Part shown: one piece after another, positions 1 to 12,900 of the stretch
Layout: every line of letters starts with the position of its first letter
Position numbering within the stretch: the first letter of the stretch is position 1
NCBI RefSeq assembly: GCF_000003815.2
Contig: NC_049981.1
Span: 2,864,167 to 2,928,166 of the forward strand
Length of the DNA stretch: 64,000 nucleotides
DNA from: Branchiostoma floridae
Lineage: Eukaryota > Chordata > Leptocardii > Amphioxiformes > Branchiostomatidae
Direction of reading: 5' to 3'
Notes under the pieces: model-generated
Database searches by the model: none
What the model saw: only the letters and a program-made list of their open reading frames with translations
Told to the model about the DNA's origin: nothing
Program-made: the position numbers and the translations under genes

Positions 1-156
1 TCTGAGGAAGATGCCTGAGAGACATCGAAACGTCAGCAGATGATAATTATTGGTTGTGTAAAAGAAAACTGCTTCTAATGAAAACAGTTTTGGTCATGGG
101 AGTTTCAAGAATGTGAGTTTGATACCAGTTTCAATCGGTATTTTCCTAAAACATAC

Positions 157-258
157 CTCTGATGTGTTCCTAGTCCGAGGTGGGATGTAGCAGTTGGGAT
201 TGAAGAAAGGAGGGTAGTTTGGGTCGTCCTCCACCGAGATTCTGATTTTGATCTCTTT
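157..258 (-). CDS. Exon of cadherin-like gene 1: cadherin repeat, end
   Basis: 102 bp, 34 codons, phase 0 at both ends. The translation contains ISVEDDPNYPPFFNPNCY, the end of a cadherin repeat in which the usual DxNDNxPxF calcium linker is replaced by EDDPNYPPF. The paralogous exon at 12762-12863 has the same length and reads VTVEDDAAYPPVFNPDCY. Confidence 0.75.
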
Positions 259-3200
259 CTGCATAATGGAGCAAATGGTGAACATGGTAAAGGTAAAGAT
301 TATTCCCAAGTCGTAGGGGCAGTGGGTTGTTATCCACTGTGTCTAGGGCACGGTGTCAGTGGAAGGTTGGAACAATCCCTCTCCTTTTACCCTTTTTTTA
401 CCTCCCGAACCGAAGACAGGTACCCATTTTTAAAACTTGGTAGTGTGAGGAAGGTGGTGCAAAGTGCTTTTCATAATACCAAAGTCACATTGTCGACAAG
501 CTTTGATCGCAAGCTCCGATCTAGCAAGGCCCCTTATAAGATCGATGGAGGGCCGGGCGTATTTTTCGCGATTCGAACTCCATATCATGCTAGATAGGAA
601 CTTGAGATCCAGGTGTTTGAGGATCAAAGCACGTGACTGAACTGATGTGCCCTGCCAGATATTTTTAACGTCATCAAAATGTCACAAGTATATAGCAAAA
701 ATGAGCTTTGTGATCAAAATATCGATAAAAGAACACCTATACTCTTGACTTCATATGAGAACAGATGAAGAAGTGATGTGGAAATGTGACGTACCCTTTT
801 CTCTGCTTTCTCATTGGTCACCTTCAGGTCATAGTGGGGGTCAAGGTCATAGTTCAGGTACCGCTTCACGATGACGTCACCGGTCTCGTTCCCAATCGCA
901 AACCGATCGTCCTAGACAGCAAAAAGTACTTTATTCAGGTCTTCTAAGTTCTGTCCTATTGATTACATATAGGAACACTTGAATTGATACTTCGGATATG
1001 ACGTATACATCCAAGAAAACTTGACCTTAAAACTTGACCTAGATGTTCAATCTTAGACCCAATGTCCCATTTTCCTGGCAGGACTATTGGATCCTTTTGG
1101 CGATAAAGTATTGCGGCAACTTTTCGCCAACTGACGTGCGACACAAAATACGTGACCTCTACAACAAAATGGCGCGCCCGGAATACCAAATTCTTATTTT
1201 CGGCCCCGAATCATAAACTATATTGGACACGATGTCCAGAANNNNNNNNNNNNNNNNNNNNNNNNNNNNNNNNNNNNNNNNNNNNNNNNNNNNNNNNNNN
1301 NNNNNNNNNNNNNNNNNNNNNNNNNNNNNNNNNNNNNNNNNCATTAAGGTTGGACGTTAGCGCTCTGGAAAAATGAACGACACTTAATATTTGTATTTTG
1401 AATTTTGTTTTATTTGACTATGAATTTATTACAAAATTAAGGTATTAACTTTCATTCTACATAACAGACTAGGTATAATATGGTAATTGAAGGTAGTATG
1501 ATAAATCTATTTTTGAACAATATCATAGAATAGTACAACGTTACTTGCACAGTAAGCAATTTCGGGATACCAATCTATCCTAAGTAATAATGTAGCATAG
1601 GATGAAGCTTTATATGTTTGCAGTCTTTGTTCGGGTTTCTTACTCGTATGTGTGTATAGAAACTAGAGGATCTCATCACAACGGTCATATACAAATTACA
1701 CCTAATGCTAAGGTCATTTTTTGTCGGGTCGGCGTCATTTCTTTTGCCGCGTCCCTGGTTGATTTAAATTGCGAGTTTAAAAAATCGGACCCGGCTATGC
1801 CCCCAAATAGCCCAGTAGCCGTAGTTAGGGGAAAAGCCAGAAGATTAACAAACAAAACCAATACGTAAACTACCCGACAAGACCCCCTTTTTCCAAGTAT
1901 GAATGTAAAGTAATGAAGCCATTGTGTCACAAAGCAAGAAAGGAGAACTGTTCCCAATGCTATTCAATACAATACTTGAAACGGGAAGTGTTTTTCAGAG
2001 AAACAAGATGACACCGAAGAAGAAAAACACCATTGGTTTCATACAGCCTATTACCCGAATATCCTCGGGGTTTTCTTCACGCAAACATACTAATGAAAAT
2101 GTATGTAACTATGAAAAAAATAGAGTTTTTAACAAATATGGTTTCTATACTTACCTCAGATATCGCGACATTAAAAGATCTACGACCTGAAAAAACAACA
2201 AAAATTAGCATACTTAGACTGATCTTTATTCATATAATTAGTTTTGTATGACCGGAATCTATGTTCTAATCTAATCATATATTTGAACTGAACTGACTGA
2301 ACTGAAATTGCAGTGTGTTTACCTTCAAAATTTACCGAATGATCCTATTTGTTTGAAATGTTTCCCTCAATTTTTGCAGAGATTGATGTAACGCTCGTGA
2401 GGATATAGCTGTTCAATGCACATAACGAAGTGTAAACATTGGCTTTCGATGGGAAGGTTGCTGAACTTAAGGACATGCATGAGCTGTTGCATGAGCTGTT
2501 GAAAGCGCGCATGAGGAAGTAAAACTGAAGTAAGAACAAAAACTTCGTCTGAATACTTGTCCATGGGAGTATCACTTAGGCCATTCTAAAATTCTGTCGC
2601 CATTCGGCACCTGAATGGGCACAATTTGTCGCCTGAATGGTGAATTCTTTGTAGTTCGCGCCTGATGGGCACAAATTAGACACAGACTAGTCTCCAACAG
2701 GCGTGATCACTGCAAATCTCTTCAATTTTTTTCATAAATCTTCATATTTTTTGCATTGGTCTTTAATTCAGTGGCAACACTGCGATTTCTTAGTTATCTT
2801 GTATCTAATTATGGGCTTAATCTTTGGACCTGACGTTCGATCCTAGCGCGGCCATCTTGTTTTTAGAGGTCACGTATTGTATCCCTGTGTTACACTGTAA
2901 GTGTAGCCGCAGGGGAAAATTGGTGAAAAATTCGCAAAGTTGTCATACGTAATTATCGCCAACAAGCACGGCCTAATGAGACGCCAGCTGTAATCTGTCT
3001 TAAATCGTGGACAGCAACATAATGTTGTGTTCTTCTTTAAACCCAGAAAACGTGACAATAACCAACAACAATTGTTTTGAATTTACATTAACGTTGGTCA
3101 CGCCCTCTCAGAATAACCTGGAACCCAGCATTTTTAGCTTTGGCCCGCTCCAAAGGGCGGAGTAGCGACATTAATTTTGGTAGCGGACCAAAGCTATAAA

Positions 3201-3988
3201 CAAGGCTGGATTCCAGGCTAACCCTATGATCATAAAGTCACTGGGCTACGTAGAACCCAGTCAGATCTGAATACCGCTCCTATTTTCTCCTGTTGGGCTG
3301 GATGGGAACCGACAAAAGCTTATGGCTACGGTCCAAGTTGCACCCGTGCCCGTCAGGGATGTAGCCTCGACCGGGCTCCAAAGCTACAAATTTTGCCCCG
3401 GTGGTACCGTGGGTGTACCCCACGGATATATCTTGGTGTCTATTTGTTACCTGGTGCCGGAATGATTTTTAGTCCGACTTAAGATGAGCCCTGGGCCCGG
3501 CTGTACTAAAATATATCTCCGTAGCCGCAGGGCATCAGGGTAGGGGTCTCGCCAGAAAAAAGGCAGCCAGTGAACTGCCCGGCAGGGCCCCCTTTTCCAT
3601 TTGGTTACAAAGCCAAAAATTTTATCATTACGCCACTACACGACGCCAAGACTTTTGTCAAACACGGGACCTACGCACGGAGAGCAAGTTCGTGTCAAAA
3701 AGACATAATGTACCCCCACATACATGTAGAATTGAGGTTGACCGGCTGTCAAATATGTTCACTTATCATTAGTCTGCACAATCGGAATTGATAAGTTCCA
3801 TATATAGTTTGTCTTATAGAGCATATCCTTTATCAACACCAACCTACCGCAGTCGACAAGTAATCAACCAAAACAAATGGCGGAAATACACACAGGTAAA
3901 AAATACATAGGATTGGCTACGTACCAGCCGAACACTTGAACGTGCACAACACCAACAGAACCGCCAATATCTTCACAACCGCCGCCAT
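157..3988 (-). CDS. Cadherin-like surface protein gene 1 (partial; runs off the left edge)
   Basis: Three coding exons are visible: 3988-3925 (signal peptide), 911-795 (middle of a cadherin repeat) and 258-157 (end of that repeat). They correspond in order, phase and content to exons 1, 4 and 5 of the complete gene at 6775-17327. The fifth exon is exactly the same length (102 bp) in both. By analogy the product is a secreted or single-pass surface protein with one degenerate cadherin repeat. The counterparts of exons 2 and 3 were not found; a 100-base gap at 1242-1341 and mobile-element debris lie where they should be. The remaining exons would lie left of position 157. The pair is most simply a tandem duplication. 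That the three exons belong to one gene is inferred from the paralogue. Confidence 0.62.
325..460 (-). repeat. SINE-like dispersed repeat fragment
   Basis: The segment matches, in reverse complement, the stretch near 49270-49380 (a cassette containing GAAGACAGGTACCCATTTTT or its complement, then a block with CCACCTTCCACTTAC). It lies in an intron of cadherin-like gene 1. The family is discussed at 49160. Confidence 0.5.
795..911 (-). CDS. Exon of cadherin-like gene 1: cadherin repeat, middle
   Basis: 117 bp, 39 codons, phase 0 at both ends, bounded by AG and GT. It reads DDRFAIGNETGDVIVKRYLN and onward, the F-x-I...TG-x-I-x-V...L core of a cadherin repeat. Its paralogue at 13500-13610 begins DDRFSLKNNTGDLCVKRYLN. 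The usual LDRE calcium motif is replaced by LNYD. Confidence 0.75.
1055..1215 (-). repeat. Degenerate dispersed repeat, GTCGCCAACAGGCGC family
   Basis: Read on the minus strand it has the hallmarks of a family seen at least six times in the window: a GCGCGCCATTTTGTT block, then GAGGTCACGTATTTTGTGTC, then a TCGCCAA block. Related copies lie near 2815-3010, 9865-9910, 15880-16110, 36960-37255, 40255-40442 and 58730-58800. No coding capacity. It is probably an old non-autonomous element; the superfamily is not determined. Confidence 0.5.
1242..1341. other. Assembly gap (100 N)
   Basis: A run of exactly 100 undetermined bases, so the true length is probably unknown. It lies in an intron of cadherin-like gene 1 and may hide one of its missing exons. 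Confidence 0.99.
1700..1895 (+). repeat. Half of a long foldback MITE (CCCGTCAGGGCC family)
   Basis: The segment matches the right half of the complete foldback element at 30705-30985: a TTGATTTAAATT centre, an AAATAGCC block and a terminal CCCGACAAGACCCCCTTTTT. No left half is visible. It is intronic in cadherin-like gene 1. Confidence 0.5.
2580..3065 (+). repeat. Copies of the GTCGCCAACAGGCGC dispersed repeat
   Basis: 2580-2700 holds a short array built on CCTGAATGGGCACAA. 2815-3010 is a longer copy with CGGCCATCTTGTTTTTAGAG, GGTCACGTATTGTA and ATCGCCAACAAGC, best matched by 40255-40442. No gene is seen here. Confidence 0.5.
3345..3595 (+). repeat. Foldback MITE, CCCGTCAGGGCC family
   Basis: The left end reads GTGCCCGTCAGGGATG and the right end GAACTGCCCGGCAGGGCCCC, an imperfect inverted pair. 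The centre (TTTTTAGTCCGACTTAAGAT) matches the centre of the copy at 30705-30985. No coding capacity. Confidence 0.5.
3925..3988 (-). CDS. Exon 1 of cadherin-like gene 1: signal peptide
   Basis: An ATG at 3988 opens 21 codons with a classic signal peptide: a lysine followed by a run of L, V and A, ending in a small-residue stretch (CSA). The exon ends in a GT donor (GTACG) in phase 1, the same phase as the signal exon of the neighbouring paralogue. No other start was found nearby. No transcript evidence is available. Confidence 0.6.
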
Positions 3989-6774
3989 AGGAAACGTTGA
4001 ATCACCTTCGATACAAGAAGTAGTGCCTTCAACTTCTGCTGCAAGTCTACAAAGTTTCTCCTTTTGGCTAAAATAAGCAAGCCGTTTTGTAGACGAACAA
4101 AAATAAGTTTGTTCAATTTACTTCCTCCTGTTTCGGGTATGTAAGGGGATGCCCCTTTGTCAGCATTCTAAACAGACCCCTTATAAAGGTTGTTGACGTA
4201 GTGCCTTATACTTAAACAATTTGGTTAACCTAAAGGAAACTTGCACAAGATTTTCGATGAACAGTTTACATTCTAAACATCATGGTCATAATTTGAAAAT
4301 TCCATATGAACAAACGGAAATATTACTTTTAGGCATAGCAAAATCAATGCTGTGTTTTCTGTTAACAGAGCTGAAGAAATGGGATCGGTATGTAGTGATT
4401 ATATCTTTGTTAAGATTTTGACAGTGGTGCAACAAATTTTAACGAATTCAATGTATAAACTAAATGCATTAAACACCGGGATTTTCATCATCATATCATC
4501 AATAATACCGATATACATTGATTGTATATAAAGCACAAGCATAGCGATATACAAAACAACAATTACTCAAAGCATTGATCTGTTAACACAGTGCAAAATA
4601 CAGTAAGTGTATTTCAAATTTGACCGGTCAGATTGATCGGAAATTTTGTGCCCCTTGCCAGTATTGGACATACACAAAACGATATGGTCGATATGCGCGT
4701 TGGGCAACAGGAACACGGCCGTTTTTGAACACCTGATACACCAAACATTGTGGTTGTAATGTTATAAACAAAATACACACTGCAGAGTCTTAATCATCTA
4801 TGAAAATAAGCTTACGTTTCGCTGTTACGTGACATGTGAAACGTAGACAATGTAATGGGTAAGTAGGCTTCGACTCTGGTGAACTTCTTCTTTGCAAATA
4901 CAGTAGAACAATTGAGTTAGAGCAACATAATGCTGCAAAAATAAGCGAATTCAATTACTTAAGAAATGAAGATTAATTATTGATAGTAGTGAATTTATGT
5001 GATATTTTTTGCAACACAAAGTCATATTTTCCTTCAATGTTGATGAATTTGTTAATAGTGTTTAGAAATACATAGTATGATTATATGATATTTATGTATG
5101 GTATGGTGATCTTCCTCACGAGCTTTTCTGGTCCCTAAACAATACTAAATATAAAAAAAAAAACATTGGGGAAGACGCAGGTCTCATTTCAAGAAGGTGT
5201 GATGACTAACGGAAGCTATGAAAAAAGTAACAAAGAAGTAGGAAGCACATCAGATATCATTGGAAAATTCAAATTCAGTTCCTTCAAATGTTAATGACTT
5301 TGCAGGCTGAGGCCATGAGTCATGACTAACAGATCACTTACGATATCCACATACCAAAAACATTACGATCCGTTAACCCTTTCCTGAGTTACTATTTTTT
5401 TTCATCATATGCTAAAACAGCCCTCCCCCCCGCAGTGCCCAAAAAAGCTGCTAGGGGGCCCAAAACTACACCACTCACTATCTGCATCAAGAGCTACCTA
5501 CTGCTTAAAAATCACGACCATAGGATGTTCAGAACTCGAGATATCAAAACTAGAAGTTCCGCTGCAGCACCATAACAAGCCGCTAGGTGGTCCCAAAATT
5601 TAGTCGTTTCCATGTCTCATCAGGGCCTACCTACAAACTGATTATTGATAAAATCCATCCCAAAATCTACCTTGACCTTTGCCGTCCCAACACCTACCCA
5701 CATGCAAGCTATCATAATGATTGTAATCTATCCAGAGGTTCTTAAGTTATACAATCCAGAGATATCGAAAACACACACACACAAACACAAGCGCTTACCC
5801 ATAAACAAGTATTATCTTTATTATTATTGTTCATGGAGATACAAAGTGAACATGAAGCTTTCAATAATAATCAGACTTACATCATACAACATATAAAATA
5901 CCAGATGTGCATTAAATAGACAAATCAAAATGGTCACTACACGCAACAAACAAGCAACACAACATTTTCCATTATATACACAACGTGTCATTATGGCATT
6001 ATGTGCTCTACAAACAACAAATGTTAACAAAGACATCATCCAAACTAGGTAGGTAGGTATTTTCTTATTATTTTTTTCACTTCGGCTGAAGTAATTTGAT
6101 AATACAGTTCACCAATTTTTTTTGCAAAACTGAATTGCATCACGTACTGGTATGTTCAACACCATATTGTAATTATACAGAAACACTTTGCACAAAAGCA
6201 GTTGTAGTCAATACCTTCAAGGCATTCGTTTTTTTTTTTTTAATTAGAAGGTATGTGGCGAGAAAAACAAGCCTTATTGTGAATTGCGATCAGACATGTG
6301 TGGATAGAGTTTCCCATGCCGTAATTTTTTTGTCATTAACAAAAGACATTGTCAAAGTGTTTGATTATGATTCTTTTCCTATTTGAAGCAGAAAGAAGTG
6401 GGTGTCTGACTTCCAGCAGCGAAAGTTGACGCGCACACCTCAGGTCGCAGCTATATTGTCCACGTCTTTTTCTTCTCCCTTACGTACTGTTACTGGGTGT
6501 CGCCTGTAAAGCAATGATCACACTAATTTGAATTTTGTGCTTATTATTTCTGGGTGAGGCCGAGGACTTATTGATCAACCCTCGTAAACTTGTGGTCTCG
6601 AAAATGTGTCTTTTTTCCTACACGATTCGTTATATGGAGTATCCAATGTACTATATTTTCATTATATGTACAAGAGGGCGTGTCTCAGAATAGAACAGAA
6701 GCTAGACTAGAATAGAGCGTTTACAGAAAGCGGTTGGCAAAATCAAAATGAATTCCAGGTAGCGGCAACATTTT
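3989..6774. other. Intergenic spacer between the two cadherin-like genes
   Basis: AT-rich DNA between the signal exon of gene 1 and the stop codon of gene 2. It holds a short CA-rich run near 5772-5790 and the motif CTAGGGGGCCCAAAAC near 5451, whose relatives recur at 23893 and 58212. A TTTATAAGG box on the minus strand near 4178-4186 could be a TATA-like element for gene 1, but it is about 190 bases upstream of the ATG and unsupported otherwise. I see no other gene. Confidence 0.5.
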
Positions 6775-6995
6775 CTACCCTCCCTTATTTATCATCACAT
6801 CCGGGACATGTGCATCATCGGCATACTCATCATACGGGGTATCACGGAAGCTCTCCGAATCTGCCAGACTATCGTTGACGTATTTGTTTGTGCGTACGCG
6901 TCTTTTGATGACGTAGACCACCACGATCGCCACTACAGCTACCAAGGTGATCGCTCCAAAGACAACTCCGACGATGAAGTAGACCCCCTGCTTTC
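6775..6995 (-). CDS. Exon 10 of cadherin-like gene 2: transmembrane helix and tail
   Basis: 221 bp including the stop at 6775-6777. It joins the EGF exon in phase and encodes a 26-residue hydrophobic helix (VYFIVGVVFGAI through VVVYVI), then KRRVR, then an acidic tail with the tyrosines TPYDEYADD. No PDZ-binding C-terminus is evident (it ends NKGG). Confidence 0.82.
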
Positions 6996-9900
6996 CTATG
7001 GAAGGAAACACACACAACTTGTGTCAGAATAATTGCCATTATAAATGATACACAAACAAGCATTGTTTTTTAAAAGCTGACCATGCGACCATTGGATAAT
7101 GGTGGGAATGAAATTGTAGGAGTACGGTTTGTTAACTATGTTTTGTCGAATGATTGTAAGCCCAGTAAGTCTGGTGAGTGGCTGTACTGGTACAGTATGG
7201 TTGTATCTATTTCATTTAGCTTGGTGAAGTTTGATATGGAATAAAAGTGTGTTTTGAATTCAAAGTCAGCTTTAGTTTTTGAAGTTATTTTAAGACGTTA
7301 AAGGAACATATCCTGTTGCTGATGCCTGGATGGCTCACCTTCATCGGCGTGGTAATGAATAAATTTTTTTCAAAGAAAGTTGCATGGTTATAAAAAAACT
7401 GGTACGAGACCATGTTTTGGAAAAGTGTGTCCGGACGTCCGAGAACTTCTATATTATATGAAAGCAGAGTTGCTTGGGAGGGGTGATTTTTAGGGACAGT
7501 CCCAAAATCTGAGCGCTGTTCCAATTGGAAATTTGTATTGAAATCAGTCGATTTCCAGTGTCTTCGTTCCCGAAGAAGGTTGAAAACTTCTGAATTACAT
7601 GCTTTAACTGTAGTACTTACTGGTAAGGATTCATTGAAATGTAATATTCATTGCATTATCGCATAAGTTATTACACAAAATTATATCACATGTTGCTAAG
7701 CAATTAATTGATTAATTTTCAACAACAAAAACTACACAATGAACACAATCTATGTTAGTGTGTTAACAAATTCAGAGCCTCGCGTCAATATAAAGTTCAT
7801 AATCACCCTTATTTACACATGGCTCTGTGACTGTAGAGCGAGATATTTGGTAAAAATGCAAATTTAAACTTTACAAGAATATGAATTACAGTAACTGATT
7901 ATTTGTCCCACATACCCAATAGTATGTAGATGTACTGAGAAGTTAATCATGAACGTAAGATTGATTTTTTTAATGCAGAGATTCCGGTTTCATGTACGAC
8001 AAGGCACAATTTATCTGGCTGCAACATGATTTTGTATCAATAAATCATTCAATTGACTGATTGGTTGCTGGGTTGGTTGATTGTTAATCGATTGTCGACT
8101 GATGTGTTGGATGTAGTTTTGTAGCTTCCGGTCGATTGCATCACTGTTGCAAGCTGTCGTTCTTTTACGTTATTTATTCTCTTGGACTGCCGGCGATCGT
8201 TGCAAGAATTACATTGTGAACAAAGTCGGCACAAACCTGGTGTATAATGTGGGTACATTTGTCTTTCACTGCCTAAAGAGAAGAAGTCTAACCCAACAAA
8301 ACGAGTATAATGTACACTAGCATAGCATAGTCATAGAATGTAGTACCTAGCACCTTTGTATTTTACTTATTTTACATGTTGTTTGTACCTGCAATTAGCC
8401 CTCGGGCAAGAACTTGCAATAAATATATCTTATTATGGAACAACGTAGTTGACTGGGAAAGGCTTGACAGAATACCTATAGCCCCGGAGAAACGCGGCAG
8501 CAATTTTGTGAATTCGAGCTCTCTGTATAATGCAAATGACCCCTCTGCGCTTTGCGACCCCTCTATCCTCTGACACATATTAAATGTTGTGCAAGTGAAA
8601 GACACAACATTTTAAACGATTTTATGTAAAATTTTAGAACTAAATGGGTTGAGGAAAATTACAATCAAGTATGAAATAACATTCTAAAATGGCCCAAAGA
8701 AGAAATTGTGTGATCGGGTTGGCTTATCGGGTATACGTATTCTGATATCGTTCTTTAGACTATGTGATCTTCATGCTAAAAGGGTTATCAAGGGAAAACA
8801 ATATCAAAATGAAATGATATGATGAAAAGTGTAAACTTACCATGAAGAAAATGACTGGGCCTCGATACTGAAAGGTAACAAACAAGTACATTAGACAAGT
8901 TTCTCCGAAGTTTAAATTTAGTTAGTCGCTCTGAATGAAATCCTGCCAATGTTGAAACAAAAGAAAAACAAAATATTACCAAATAACAAAATCATTTTTG
9001 CACGTCAACCAAGTGTTTTATTCAACCGAACTTTCAGTGACCGTCTGTGACCATTTCTGACCTGATCGCAGGGCACAGCAGCTTTATATTTGGGACCGCA
9101 TCTGTAAGCAGCGACACCTATGCTGCAGTGCAACGTGAACCAATCAGAACTGCCCCTAAGAAGGTCCCAGACAACCACTAAAACGTTGGTATGATGAAAC
9201 TCTTGTGTTATGTGGTGTACAAATGATTTTGTTACTCAGGTACTTGCTAGCCTGATTAAACTATTCACGGATATGAAAATGTTGATATAAAGATTTAGAA
9301 CGTACCGATGTCACAGGCTCTTCCAGTCCATCCATCTGTGCACTTACAGGCGCCATTAAAAGTGTGGCAGCTGCCCCCATTTTGGCAGACACATGTCTCG
9401 TTGCAATGTCCACCATAGAGACCATCCGGACAACCTGTGGTAAAATGGTACTGTTATCAGTCCAACGCTCTCTTTGCAGTTTATCGGTGGAGGAACTGTT
9501 GATTCCAGGTCTTATAGGCTATTGCTCAAAGTTATTACAAGATCTGTGGTTGCTCAAAGTTATCACAAGATCTGTGGTAGCAAAACCTATATTGGATTTG
9601 TACGGTTTTACATGGGCCGCCATTTTGTTCCATATAATGCCAAGGCAGTGGTGTATAATGGAAAATGGTGACGTCATTTGTTCAAATTTGTGATTTGAAA
9701 TGTACAAGTTATGAGACAGAAGAACTGAGAATGTTTATCGTGTTTTCATGGTGGTTGGGGGAAAATGGGAGACTACTTTTAGACAAGGGTAAATGCATGG
9801 CTTCTATGTGATGCGTGATGTTTTTCACCACCACCACCAATAAGAAGAATGATTTGAAAAAAAAAGTTGCAAAGTTGCCGCAATAATTTGTCGCCAACAG

Positions 9901-12900
9901 GCGCTGGTCTTCATCAGTTACCTACAATCCCTACTGTGCAAGTTTTGTGGTCACTACAACTTCATACATGCATACCGATCGGGTTGATGGTAATGTTTCC
10001 CCCCACCGTCGCACCAAAGAAGCCCAGGTCGAAGCTGAGACGACAAAGGTAGACGGAGGGGTCGAGACCGTAGAAGTTCTTCATGTCCAGGGTGACGAGC
10101 ACGTGTCTCTTGTGGGGATGATCGGGGGAGTCAACGAACCACTCGGGCTGGATGCCCCTGTCATCCGGCCGGTGATAGGAGGCGTTCTGAAAACAAAAGG
10201 TACAGTGGAAGCCAGTTAATTTCACATCGGATTAACGCACACTTCTATTAACTGCACGGAATCCCAGAATCCCAAACCGGTGCGATCCAGCTAGATAACT
10301 TCGCATTATTCGAGGCAGGCGGATAATTGCACCGAATTCACTGGCAAATAAGCCGTGCAATTAAGCGGCTTCTGCTGTACTTTTTTAAAGCTTGCCACAC
10401 ATCCATTAGATATTGGTGAAGATGAAATGGCTGCAAAAGCTAGCTCAGAACACGAGATATCAAGACAAGTAGTTCCGTTGTAGTACCAAGGGGAGTCGCA
10501 AAGGGGCTAAACTGTAATCATTTTCAGTTTTTGTCATACCCTATACCAACAGATCGAGTATGAAACTAAGGTACATGTACTAGTATCTAGCCGCCCTTGA
10601 GTTATCTTGTTGACATACAGACAGGCACACAAACACACACACACACACACACACATACACAAACACTAGTGAATATAAATACTTCATGGGAGTATTTACA
10701 ATAATAATGATGAGGGGCAAAGTACCCAGTATGTTTTGATGACAAAGTTATTTCTCGGTGGGTTCTGTGTGTTCGTACAGCTCACGCTAAAACTCGGTGT
10801 GTAGTCTCTGTCTATCGAATCAACTTTGTCGTCCTTGACTGGCACATACGCCTTGACATCGCCTGGAAGAAGGAACATAAGAAAGAAATTATGTAAAAAG
10901 ATGACCTTGCCTGGGAATGTCACAGTGATTTGAATTTTGAAATAATTTCAGCATTTACTTTTCAAAAGTGCATAAAATGAAAATAACGGGGGTGTGGGGA
11001 CTTTTGAGGCTCGCGTCAATTTTCATAATTATACAATTTCATAATATCCATATAATTTCATACTTTTCCGTGTTTTGACTTTAACTGATCTCTTAGTGGC
11101 ATATTTCACAAAATTCGCTATTTTAGCTTCTCATAATGTTCAATAATATATATACATAATTAGTTATATCTTTTGATATATCTAATTTTGCGTGTACGTC
11201 TTTCTCTAAAATAATGGTGGTCATCCGATAACGCCATAAGTCTCAAAAGCCTCCCTCCCCATCTCAGGATGCCCCCCCCCCCAAAAAGCCCGATCTGTAT
11301 AGGTTCAAACGTAGACAAAGAGTCACCTACATTGATCATTGTCAATGACGACTGCCGCCTCTCTATCGTTGTTATCGCCAACTATCATAGTCGGTTTGGT
11401 CAGGAAAATGGACTTCACAGACACCGTGAACGGCCAGACCTGAAAATATAAGAGAAATAAAGAGATCATATATAAACCATTTATGTACATATGTGAAGAA
11501 AACTGTACAAATTTTAATGGATTTTCAAAAAGAGATGGCTATGAAATTCTTTCCAATCTCTCTGCTTGTTCAAAAGAATGCAATACACTCTGAATAATTT
11601 GACTACACCTTATAGATAGATTTAACTAAATGCATTCCCTGAACCCTTCCTGGGTACAAATAATTAATTGTATTAAACGTTTCGACGTTAGAAATTAGTG
11701 GTGCGTACCTAAAGCCCGGACTTGGAATTGGACCTAAAATTGTTTAGGTCCAAGTCCAAAAAAACCTAAATGTCCGGACTTGAGAGTCCGGACTTGCAAA
11801 AAGCCATCTGTCACTTATATTCCCTTTTCTGGTTCTAAACCATCTGAAACCTTCCATAGACAGTGAAATTTGCACTGGAAAAAGCCAAAAACATTTTGTG
11901 TTTACACTGGCTGTATATAAGTTGCATGTATTTTTCAGATTGCATTTCAATTCATGCTAACATGCAATTTTATATGCACCATCCCCCCTCCCCCTCAAAA
12001 AAGAAAACTTTCTAGCGCACATAATACGCAATTAAGGGTTCAGGTCCGGACTTAAAAGTCCGGACCTGAACCTGAACTGCTGGACTTGAATCCGGACCTG
12101 AACCTGAATATTAGTTTAGGTACGCACCACTATTCGAAATAGTAGCGATAAATGATATATCTAACCCAATCTTAATCAATTGGTATCCATAGTAGTGTTT
12201 TGTTTGTGTAGCTGTAGAAAACCCTGCAAAGGTCGATGTCAATAAAGAAAATACATGACCTTTGACTTATGATGAAATTAGGTATTGACATGTCTAGACC
12301 ATATGGAGGCGGAGCTTAGATTAGCATTTTAGGTATCCCTGATTGGTTGGGTGGTGAGGGCATCCAACCGGCTTACCTTGATTGGCTAAGATAGACCAGC
12401 TTTTGTTCTGCTAGTTGACCTTAGAAGATTGTAAGAAGATATTTGTCAGGCTCGGTGCCCACGGGACTGAGGTAAGCACATTTGAGGGTTAGCTCCTCTG
12501 TTGGACTATGTACTAGTTGGTTAGACCAACCCCCTCTGTATATATTAGATCTCTGTATCATTATCTTATCACTAGACCTGTATGCTGTAACTGTAAACTT
12601 GCTGTAACCGTACTGACGCACATTGTATTATACGTTACTCGAGTATAGCATAGGTTGAATAAACACGACTCACAAACAGTAATCGGACTGGTTTGGCTCT
12701 GGGTTTCTGATAAGCTGACATAGAACTTAGACACCAAACACCCTAAATGTTTCATACTTACGTGGGTGATACTGGTGTTGCGGGGAGGCATGTAACAGTC
12801 AGGGTTAAAGACAGGAGGGTAGGCAGCGTCATCCTCCACTGTCACGAGCACTACCAACACCGCCTGGAACAAAAATGAAGGTAATGCAGTTCTAAAAGAA

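Noticed and set aside
2345..2575. Candidate missing exon of cadherin-like gene 1 (good acceptor TTGTTCTTACTTCAG on the minus strand)
   Set aside because: The translation does not resemble exons 2 or 3 of the paralogue and no in-phase donor follows at a sensible distance.
5772..5790. CA run near 5772 as a regulatory element
   Set aside because: A short simple repeat; nothing supports a function.
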